A stretch of 64,000 bases of DNA from positions 186,001-250,000 of the forward strand of contig CANLYR010000001.1 in the NCBI GenBank assembly GCA_947495425.1. The letters run 5' to 3'. A program made the position numbers and the translations under genes. Source of the DNA: an uncultured Aquimarina sp. (GTDB lineage: Bacteria; Bacteroidota; Bacteroidia; Flavobacteriales; Flavobacteriaceae). The notes beneath the pieces were generated by a model. It was not told the origin of the DNA. It did no database searches and saw only the letters and a list, made by a program, of their open reading frames with translations. Positions 7,015 through 17,400 of this stretch are shown piece after piece; position 1 is the first letter of the stretch, and each line of letters starts with the position of its first letter.

Positions 7015-10000
7015 ATGAAGACACCATCAAGCATAGCACATCCCTTAATACACAGAACAGGGACAAGCCAAAGAACCAGAACTATTGATGCATTGCATAC
7101 AAACGCTGCTCCAATAGATGGTAAAACATTGGCAGACAGGTTATATGTGATCAGTAAATATGCACAGCAAATTAATTATTATGAATATATAGAAAGTAAA
7201 TCTGGAACGCCATATCAAGATATTGATAACTGGAATTCTTTTTTTCAAAATAGTTTACCTTTTCAATTAGCCGTTTTAAGTAAAATATCCATCAGCGATT
7301 TAGAAGTTGAATATGAATCATTACATCATGAGCTAAAAAGCAATCCATCAAAGCAAGCTTTAGAATCTCTTTTAAATTTTGTGTTGAGCAGGTTAATCAC
7401 TCCTACCAAAGTTTTGTATGATAATCTGGAAGAAAAAAACAACAGTTTTGTTACCGTACTTTTAGCAATAATTAAATCATCGTTTGTTGATTCACTGCTT
7501 ACTTTTATCAAAATGCATAATGCCAGCACCATATTTCTATGTGTTGCTAAAAAGAATTTCACAAACTTTATGGTGGCTCCATGGCAATTAAGCCCTATAG
7601 ATATACATGCCGTTGATACCTGTATGCAACAATCTAAAAAAGGGAAAGAAGAAGCATACCATATAGCTGCAGAGCGTATAGATACAATTTTTTATCAGGT
7701 ATTGAGTGGTTTTCAGGAAATCATAGAAACGGCAGCAGATTTTATAGAAGAAGCACTACGCCCTTTAGAAGAATCACAGAAAAAAATGCATCAACCACAC
7801 CTTGGTTTGTTGTTTATGTTCTTAGAACTATTTAATAACCTTCAAGGAAACATTAATGATCTGGGGAAAGAACATCTGGACTTTTTCTACAAAAAAGTAT
7901 TAAGAATTAACGCTAGAGAAGCCATACCAGATAAAGCTCATATTGTTTTTGAAATTGCTAAGCATCTGGATGCTTACCTGCTAAAAGAAGACCTATTACT
8001 TAAAAACGGTAAAGACGCTAATAATCAAGACATTCAATTTGGATTAGATCAAGAAATTATAATAGATAAAGCTCAAATCACAGATCTCAGAACACTCTCT
8101 TTATACAAAACTGAAAGTAGTGAGTATATCGAAGGTATTTATATGGCTCCAGTGGCTAATTCTGTTGATGGATTAGGTAAAAAATTCGGAAAAGAGCAAT
8201 CTGTAAATTGGCCAACCTTAGGTTCTAAATATAGTAAATTCCTTAAGAAACAAGAGGTGCTAGATAGTCCCGAAGATGAAAAGTGTGGAGAAAAAGAAGA
8301 AATACCACCTTATAAAGAACATCCTAAGGCTCGTTTGGGGTTTGTATTATCTTCACCAATATTACTGCTTCAAGAAGGAAAACGTACAATAACAATTATA
8401 TTAGATTGTAACCATCCCTTTTTACTAAAAGATCAAATTGAAAATAAGTTAAAAACATCACCCGCTCCTATATTCAAAATTTGGCTTAGTGGTGAAAAAG
8501 AGTGGATACCTGTTACTCCAAAAGTTACAATTCCCGAATCTAATCAAATTCCAAACTACCCTTCACCTCAAGGTCAAATACAATTTCAAGTTGAGATCGT
8601 ATTAGATATAGAAGATCCGGGAATAACATTTTTTGATAGCGAAAAACTTAAAGAGAAACTTAATGTAAAAACATCAAATCCAGTTGTCAAAATAGAACTC
8701 AATGAAGAGGCAAGTATTCTATATGGTGCTAATGATAATACAAGTGATGGTTGTTGTTTAAAAAAGAAAAAAAATGGAGATGACAAAATAAAAGCCTCTC
8801 CTTACACTATTCTACAAGAGCTACAGTTAGTTGATGCACAAATTGATGTAGTCGTTTGCGGAGTAAAAAATCTGATTGTTCAAAACGATGAAGGCGCATT
8901 AGATATTAATAGTCAAATTTTTCCATTCGGATTGCGTCCCGAAGTACCAGGTTTTGACCCCATGAATCAAGTAGATTTAGCTCCATCAGATAATAATCCA
9001 CCTGTTGACAACCCAAATTCACGGTTAGGCCCTAGCTTTTATATAGGAAGTAAAGAAATATTATTTAAAAAATGGAATTCAGTACGAGTGAATATTGAAT
9101 GGAAAGAAAAACCAGACAGTTTTCATGATCACTATAAAGCCTATATTAAAAATGTAAAAGATTTAGATAGCCCTCCTAAAGAAACTAGTTTAGGTTTAAG
9201 CGAGAGTGAATTTAAATTAAAAATTGAAGAATTAGAAAATGGTAGTTGGTCAGAAATTAATGAAATAGATTTATTTAGTACAACAAATCCTGCTTTTGGT
9301 AATTTGAATTGCGGAAAAGCACCGGCAACTGATAGTCCCTCAACACCAATTAAATATGCATGGGAGGTAGAGAATAAAGATCCTATTTCCTATATAAATT
9401 ATGATCAACCTTTGGATTTTTTTAAACAAGCCAAGAATGGTTTTTTAAAATTTACACTAGCTAATCAAGATTTTTTACATAAAGAATATCCATTTGTATT
9501 AGCAAGACAAATGCTAGCCTATGCATTTGTGGATCAGGCAAACGAAGAGGAAAGTAAAAAGCTTGCGGATGCAATTTATATTAGCGGATCAAATAAAACT
9601 GTGATTTCGCCAGTTGTAGATCTATTGGATTCTAGTGTGATTTCTGATCTTGATTTGAAAGTAGGTGAGATCGTTGATGCAGTTAAATCAGTATATACAT
9701 TAATAAATGATACAAATAATCAAAATCCAAACATCGTTAAGAACGTTGAAAATGTTAAACAAGATTTAGAAGATGCAAGAGATAGTTTTGAAACCGATCT
9801 TACTACATATTTTACCAATATAATTACCGAAACTATTAATTTTTCTGACACATTTAATGATGATGTCAAAGATCCTGTTGTTGATACTTTTAATGATATT
9901 GCCAACGGAAATGCAAAAAAAGCTGTAGATGATTTAAGTGTATTTTTCAATGAACTTTTAGATAGATTTGAAGAAGTTCCTGGAGGATTAAATGAGAAAG

Positions 10001-11490
10001 TAGATGCTATAGATACTTTACTAACTGATTTAGACGAATTTTTAAGCAACCCAAATATTTTAAGTTTTTTAGAAGGTAATGCCTACCAAGCCCTTATACC
10101 CAATGAACCCTGGACACCAATAATCAAAAACATGTTTGTGGATTATGCTGCAACCGCAGCAAAGGCGGATATGGATATTATACATCTATACCCTTTTGAA
10201 AATACTTCTAAATACGAAGATATTGATCAAGGAGACGTAACCTTGTTTCCAGAGATTAATGAAGAAGGAACATTATTGATAGGGATCGAAAATGTAACCC
10301 CTGGGAGCACACTTTCTATATTATTTCAATTGGCAGAAGCAACTGCGAATTCTGAAATGGATCGGGCTCAGATCAATTGGTATTATTTAAGAAATAATAC
10401 TTGGGTTGAACTCCTTCAGGATTTCAATATTATCTCAGATGAAACCGATGGTCTAACTGTCTCAGGAATCGTAACAATAGCTGTACCAGACGATATCAAT
10501 AAAAATGGAAATACAGTAATGCCCGATACGCTATATTGGATCAAAGTTGCTACAGCAACCAATGCAACGGCTGTTGCAGAAACCATAGGAATACATACGC
10601 AAGCAGCCAAAGCTTCGGCAAGGCTTACGGTGCTTAATGATACAAACAGACTAGATACAGCATTAGAAAACGGTAGTATAAGTAAATTGGCAGAAGGAGA
10701 TTTTAGTATAAAAAAAGTGGAACAACCATATCCATCTTTCGAAGGAAGACCTCCAGAAGATCAAGGGTATTATTACACCAGAGTAAGTGAACACCTTAAG
10801 CATAAAGGCAGGGCACTCATGATTAATGATTATGAGAAGATTATTTTAGAAGGTTTCCCACAACTATATAAAGTAAAGTGTATTAGTCATACTATGGGGC
10901 TCTCTGCCATAACATATCAACGTGACCTTGAAATCGCACCAGGATTTGTAGTGATTACCGTAATCCCAGATCTAACAAAGTTACTTTCAGGAAATCAACT
11001 AGAACCCAAAGTACCGGTTAGCCTTTTAGAGAAAATAGGAAATCATCTACGTAAAACAACAACTCCCTTTGCAAGAATTAAAATAATGAATCCCAGATAT
11101 GAAAAAGTACATGTTAATGTAAGTGTACGACTTTATCGAGGGAAATCAACAGATTTTTACAGGCAAAGGCTTAAAGAAGATATTACCAATTTATTAGCAC
11201 CTTGGTTTTTGGGAGATTCAGAGAAAATTGCTTTTGGGATGCCCGTTTTGTTTTCTGATGTTGTAGGTTTTGTAGAACAATTAGATTATGTAGATTTTAT
11301 TACAAATTTACAATTGAAAGGAGAAAGAGGACAAGAAGGGTCAGAAATAAAGCCACTTACTGCAAGATCTATATTAACTGCCGGTCAGATTTGTGTAGGT
11401 GTAGACGAAGAAGATTGTACTGGTACCGATTCGGGGAATGGCACTTCAGTAGGAGTAATTAGAAGTAATGAATCATCTCAAATAAGTTAA
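7015..11490 (+). CDS. Large Afp11-like baseplate J/gp6-type protein (1491 aa)
   Basis: This is a baseplate wedge subunit of the Afp11/baseplate-J type. The C-terminal 300 residues carry the recognisable part: YYTRVSEHLKHKGRALMI, INDYEKIILEGFPQLYKVKCI, FARIKIMNPRYEKVHVNVSV, and FADV-like FSDVVGFVEQLDYVDFI. These match the gp6-type domain that forms the wedge ring. The first 700 residues are helical then beta-rich and not assignable by eye. Residues about 870-1020 are a helical, Asp/Asn-rich stretch with repeated DxFxD/VDT patterns. The protein is longer than the roughly 700-1000 aa of Afp11. It is followed one base later by the Afp12-like gene, so the two are surely co-translated partners in the wedge. 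Confidence 0.88.
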   Translation: MKTPSSIAHPLIHRTGTSQRTRTIDALHTNAAPIDGKTLADRLYVISKYAQQINYYEYIESKSGTPYQDIDNWNSFFQNSLPFQLAVLSKISISDLEVEYESLHHELKSNPSKQALESLLNFVLSRLITPTKVLYDNLEEKNNSFVTVLLAIIKSSFVDSLLTFIKMHNASTIFLCVAKKNFTNFMVAPWQLSPIDIHAVDTCMQQSKKGKEEAYHIAAERIDTIFYQVLSGFQEIIETAADFIEEALRPLEESQKKMHQPHLGLLFMFLELFNNLQGNINDLGKEHLDFFYKKVLRINAREAIPDKAHIVFEIAKHLDAYLLKEDLLLKNGKDANNQDIQFGLDQEIIIDKAQITDLRTLSLYKTESSEYIEGIYMAPVANSVDGLGKKFGKEQSVNWPTLGSKYSKFLKKQEVLDSPEDEKCGEKEEIPPYKEHPKARLGFVLSSPILLLQEGKRTITIILDCNHPFLLKDQIENKLKTSPAPIFKIWLSGEKEWIPVTPKVTIPESNQIPNYPSPQGQIQFQVEIVLDIEDPGITFFDSEKLKEKLNVKTSNPVVKIELNEEASILYGANDNTSDGCCLKKKKNGDDKIKASPYTILQELQLVDAQIDVVVCGVKNLIVQNDEGALDINSQIFPFGLRPEVPGFDPMNQVDLAPSDNNPPVDNPNSRLGPSFYIGSKEILFKKWNSVRVNIEWKEKPDSFHDHYKAYIKNVKDLDSPPKETSLGLSESEFKLKIEELENGSWSEINEIDLFSTTNPAFGNLNCGKAPATDSPSTPIKYAWEVENKDPISYINYDQPLDFFKQAKNGFLKFTLANQDFLHKEYPFVLARQMLAYAFVDQANEEESKKLADAIYISGSNKTVISPVVDLLDSSVISDLDLKVGEIVDAVKSVYTLINDTNNQNPNIVKNVENVKQDLEDARDSFETDLTTYFTNIITETINFSDTFNDDVKDPVVDTFNDIANGNAKKAVDDLSVFFNELLDRFEEVPGGLNEKVDAIDTLLTDLDEFLSNPNILSFLEGNAYQALIPNEPWTPIIKNMFVDYAATAAKADMDIIHLYPFENTSKYEDIDQGDVTLFPEINEEGTLLIGIENVTPGSTLSILFQLAEATANSEMDRAQINWYYLRNNTWVELLQDFNIISDETDGLTVSGIVTIAVPDDINKNGNTVMPDTLYWIKVATATNATAVAETIGIHTQAAKASARLTVLNDTNRLDTALENGSISKLAEGDFSIKKVEQPYPSFEGRPPEDQGYYYTRVSEHLKHKGRALMINDYEKIILEGFPQLYKVKCISHTMGLSAITYQRDLEIAPGFVVITVIPDLTKLLSGNQLEPKVPVSLLEKIGNHLRKTTTPFARIKIMNPRYEKVHVNVSVRLYRGKSTDFYRQRLKEDITNLLAPWFLGDSEKIAFGMPVLFSDVVGFVEQLDYVDFITNLQLKGERGQEGSEIKPLTARSILTAGQICVGVDEEDCTGTDSGNGTSVGVIRSNESSQIS

Positions 11491-11491
11491 T

Positions 11492-14400
11492 ATGGCAGAA
11501 GTAATAAACAATAATATATCTGTTATTAAGCAAAATGATCCGGATACTCCGGAGTATCTAGATTTTGAAAAGCTTAGAAGAGAAGGCCTGGAGCATATAG
11601 GAAACCTCTCTGGGAAGATCTGGACAGATCATAATGTACATGACCCGGGAGTTACCATTTTAGAAGTGTTGGTTTATGCATTAATGGATTTGGGGTATAA
11701 AACCAATCTTCCTTTCGAAGACTTAATTGCTATTCAAAATAGTACTACTCAAGAGGATAATTTTCTAACCCCATTAGAGGTTCTAACGATTAATCCAGTA
11801 ACGATAACAGATTATAGAAAATTAGTATTAGAAGTTAAAGGAGTAAGAAATGCATGGTTAGAACCTGCTACACAACAAGAAGTAGCGTTGTACCTGAATC
11901 CAAACACCAATACGCTGTCTTGCAAGAATACATCATCTAATGAAAGTAAAAGTACCAATGCAAGAGCGAAAGGTGCTAGTGATCATGATATATGTTTAAA
12001 CGGGCTTTATAAAATCTATATTGAGAAAGACAATGATACCATAACTACAGATATCCTATTAAATGAGCTTAAACTCAATGTAAAAAACCTTCTTGCCAGG
12101 CATAGAAATTTATGCGAAGATTTTATTGATGAGATTGAAGTTTTGACTCCCTTAAACATTGGGATTTGTGTTGAGGTTGAAATTCATGTAGAATATGTTG
12201 CAGAAAAGGTGTACGCAGAAATTTTTCGTAGGATAAAAAATTATATCCAACCAGAAATTAAATATTATACCCTTGAAGAATTATTAGACAAAGGAAGAAC
12301 TATAGATGATATTTTTGCCGGAAGACCTTATAAAAAAGAAAGTTTTGGATTCGTTGATACCGAAGAAATCGAAAATTTTGACAGGCGAGAAAAAATCTAC
12401 TTGTCAGATTTGTACGATGTGATTTTGACTATAGATGGCGTTCGAAAAATTAAAAATATTACAGTCAAGGGTGATCAAGCCTTACACCGAGGAGGCAGTA
12501 ACTGGGAGTTTGTAATCCCTGAAAACTATGTTCCGGCGTTTTCATTAGAAAAAACATGCATCGACCTCTATACTGTTCAAGGTGCTTTGCAGATAGATAA
12601 ACCCAGAGTACACAGAGCATTTGGTGTGATGAAACAATTCGAAATGCCTCTGGATGCTCTTAATACCCAAGTACCGCTAGGAAACTATAGAGCTAATATA
12701 GAACGATATTATTCTATTCAAAATGATTTTCCCACGGTGTATGGAGTTGGAGAGGACGGTTTACCAGAGAGAGCAGGGCTATTGCGAGAAACGCAGGCAC
12801 TACAACTCAAAGGCTATTTGATGTTTTATGACCAAATATTAGCAAATTACACCTCTCAGTTAGCAAATATCAGATCATTATTTTCTTTGAAACCAGAAGA
12901 TCAAAGAACGGAAGAAGAAAAAAGAACCTATTTTACCCAGATCCCTGATTCGGTTCCGGGACTACAAAAAATAATAAGGAGCTATGAGCAAAACAAATCA
13001 TTGCTGGATGGCTCTCAGTTGGCCGTACCTGTAGCCAATAATTCACAATGGCAAAATGCTTTAGAGAAATTAGAAAACAATCCTGGTGTGGTACTCACTA
13101 TAACGCGCTATTGCGATGATACAACAGGGTTAGTAGATGCATTCAATTTTTCTAGTGCCGGAGTGCGTACTATCTATATCAATCAATTGATTGATTCTTT
13201 CTTTAATAATAAGTATACCATAAATATAAAGACAGATCGGCGTGGGCATTTCTTCGTGATACAAGTTGATCTTCCTGATGACATTCTGATCGTAAGTACA
13301 AAAAGATTCAATACCACAGGCGAAGCCTTAAAAGGAGCAAAAAATTTGGCTTTTATAGCGACCATGAGTCAAAGCTATAATGAAATCACCAATGCATCTG
13401 ATACGATAACACCAGACCAACATTACTTTGATATCACGCATAGTACACTGTCGTATGTTAATTTGATTCAGGGATTAACCGAAGATAAAGAGGAATATCT
13501 TATAAGACGTAAGCAACTTTTGGATCATTTGCTTGCTAGATTCGGAGAAGAATTTACAGACTATGCCATATTGCAATTTCAAAATAAGATAGATGCCGAA
13601 GCTTTTAAGGAAGATGAAGTCAATAGTCAGTCAAAATATGTCAATACCTTTGCTGAAGTTAGCAGAAATAGAGGCAAAGCATTTAATTATTTAGAGCCAT
13701 CATGGAATACTGATAATGTTTCAGGTTTTGAAAAAAGAGTATCACTATTATCAGGAATAGAGAATTACCACCGTCGTAACTTATGTAATTTTGAAGTCAC
13801 CCAGACCTTCCGTATTATTTTAGAAGATTGGTCAGGAAATATTCTTTTCAGAAGTAATAGCGCCTACGCAACAACAAAAGAGCTACAGGATGCTTCAAAA
13901 ACTATATTAGCCCAATTACGTCATCCAGAATCTTATAAACAGTTAGGAAAAAGTCTTAATGGTTTTGATAACAATCAGATACAAAGAATTTTTTCCGAAA
14001 AACCAGAAAAGGATAATATCATAATCACAAAATACTACTATCATCAACAACTAAAGAATTGTAATGATATCCCAATTGCCAAAAGCAAAAGTGAAAAAAT
14101 GAGATCCGAAAAATCGGGAGTTGAAAAAAAAGAAGCGTTTGTAAGCACGATTAATGAGCAAAACTTGCTTTCTGCAGCCAAAAAAGATAAAAAATACCGG
14201 TTGTTACCTCTAGATTCAGAGAATCGCTATCTCGATGTAAGCGAGTTAGCATGTGATATAGATACATTAATCAGTTGGAGATGGCATGTGAAGGATCAAA
14301 ATGCAAAAGAAAAAGCAGTAAGTGATTTGGTTTTTAAAACGGAAGATGATGCCTGGGATAATATGATTCAGGAAGCAAAGCTTGATCGTTATCTTACTAC

Positions 14401-17400
14401 TCATGATGTCGCCCATACATGGAAACTAAAAATCAATAAAGATATCTCAATACAAGGGGTAGACTGTTATCCCGATACTAGCAAATGTGTTACCGCATGG
14501 AGGCAGGCAAAAATGCTGGGAAGCTCAGAAAAGAATTTTGATATAGAAAATAAAGGCGGTGCAAATATCATTCGATTAAAAAATAAAAAAGGAAAGATCA
14601 TCGCAGTATCTAATGAATTTGCTCCTAAAACAACCAACCAAAAGGATATACTACTCCATTGTGCATCGGTTTTTAACAATAGAAGAACAAGACCAGATTT
14701 TGATGAAGAAACAGAAAAGATTGGATTTCAAATTTTAGGAAAAGACAATACCCCGGTACTTACAAGCTACTGCGTATACGATTCAAAAAAAGAAGCGATC
14801 CAGCAGATACCCCTGGTGTTTAAGTTAGGCACAAATAAAAAGAACTATTTACTTTCTGGGGATGAAGGGAACTCTGTGTATAATTTTATACTCAAGGATG
14901 AATATGATTCATTTTTGACCTTACCACCCGATCATTTTGAAACTGCAACAGATCGTACCAAGGTTTTGAATACAATGATGCGTTATTTTAAAAGTAATGA
15001 CCTTCCTGTCTTTGTCAAAGAAGAACCACGTAGCTATGTTTGGACATTAGTGCAGGATCAAAAAAAAGTGCTTAGCTCAACATCCGAATTTACTTCAAAA
15101 ACCAAAGCACAGTCAGATTTTGATAATGCTATAGTGATAGAAGCACTAAAAGAAAACAATACATTGTGTGCACCTCATTTTTATGAGTTTGAAGTAATTG
15201 CCACGCCAGCACAGTATAAATTTGTATATGGGGATAACGATGCTCAACATCAACTGGAGCCTATATTTATTAGCACAAATACCTTTGCCACCAGTGAAGC
15301 TGCATCAAAAGCCTATACCGATTTTATGAGGCAATTACCAGGGCTGGTGTTTAAAAATTCATCTGAGAAGGATGGGGATTTTGGATTGTATCTTTCAGAT
15401 TCGAATACTCCAGTTGTTATTGCATATCCAAAAAAGAAGCCATCCGTAAGTAAGGCTCGTAATATGACAAGTTATATTACAAAAATCTATGCCAAAAATT
15501 TAGAGCCTAAGGACAGTTTTATTACCAAAGAGATTGTAGCGCGTCAAAACGAAAGTTATGAGTGGAGATTCTATAAAAAAAATGCACCTATAGCTATCAG
15601 TCCATACAGATGTGATAGTGAATCGCAAGCAGAAAATATTAAAACAATTGTTTGTGATAAAATTCCTCCGGTTAATTTAAAAAAATGCCCTAAAAAAAGA
15701 GTAGTTGTATGTCCAGAGGGAGATCCAAATAAGTTTCATTACCAGATAACATTTAATGATGATCAAGACAATGAATTTGTATTGATAAGTTATGTAGGAT
15801 ATAATAGTGTAGAAGAAGCAGAAGAAGCTTGGGAAAATGAATGGCTAGACGTCATAAAAATAGCAACTGATCCCGAAGAGTATACCCTTTCTAGAAAAAT
15901 TAATATCGAAGAAACGTATGATGATCCTACTAAAAAATCATGTGATCAGGCCTCCTTTATCGCTGTGATTCCAAATGCAATAAGAGCCCAAGTAGGAGGA
16001 GATACTAATACATTAATAGCCCATTATACAGCATTAGCAGATCTATTCCCTATTTATAAAATTTCTGATGAAACTGAGTATGAAAGTAATGCACAATATG
16101 CCTTCAAAGTAGTGGTGCCTCAAAAAGATCTTATCCCAGAAGGATGTAGAGTTCCAGATACTAGTACTATTGATCATATAGGAAGTTTATTATGGTTGAG
16201 TACGGATTCGTATACTGATCTTCAGGAAACTATCGACGCATACCAATATTTTTATAATGTAGCTGGGGTATCCTATAATTGTAGAATGCTATGCGAAAAA
16301 GGAGCATTTTATATAGGGCTACTCGAAATTCTAGCAGAAAGCGCAATAGAATTTGATACCATCAAAGATGCCTGGGATGACAAGTATCCAGGAAGAGATA
16401 ATGATAAAGATGATTGCCAAAACTGTGTTCCCGGGGGAGTACGCGAATTTATATATGCAGCAGAAGAAGATAAAAACTATATCCCGGTTTGTGAGCTTAA
16501 TTATTGGAATTTTAAAGTTGTAGCTCCATCGTACTTTGTATCAGAGCATACCTGTAATTATGATTCTACAATAGAAAGAGATGAACAAATGAAGTCTTGG
16601 CTTACCAAACTAGAAAGTCTTGATTGGGATCGATATACAATATGGCAAACTGATGAAGGTGAGAGTACACGCAAAGAAGGGATGTTTTTTTCACAGATTG
16701 GATATGGATACTCATCCGAAGAATTCTGCAAGCTGGTTTTTGCATGCAGAGATAGTATACAACAATGTACAGAAAAAGATGAGGATGCAAGAGTAGAGGG
16801 TATTAAAGCATCGTTAAAAGAAAAATATAAAGAGGATAGTGATGTAAGCAGAGCTATTGATAGCCAATCTTTCCTGTATCAAGACATTTGTGATTTGGTC
16901 AATTATTTCCCCGTGTATAGCACCGAAAATGGATATCGTTATCGATTATATTGGCCAGAAAATGATGTGATCACTACACCAGAAGGATTGCAACCTTGCG
17001 GATGTAATGATACTATAGAAAATGAACAGCCGTGCAAAGAGCCATATCCTTTTATAAGTAGTACTGTTTATACTTGTTGTGCAGAAGCGCTAAATGCATT
17101 TAATGAGTTTTGTGCACTAATGATGCAAGGCTCTTATAGCGCAGAGTATATATCAAAAACAGAGTATGGACCACACTCTTTTGAGATTATCAATAAGAAA
17201 AAAGAATTGGCGTATCATCCGCAGCGATATGAAAGCTTGCAAGAAGTTAAAAATGCCATAGCACACACAAAGGCCAGCGTGAATGATGTTGGGATGCACT
17301 TGCTCGAACATATCTTATTACGTCCTAAAAGTGAAGATCAATGTGGAAATATCATCGAAGATAATGAAAGTGAAGGTCGAAAAATGTTACATTGTTTACT

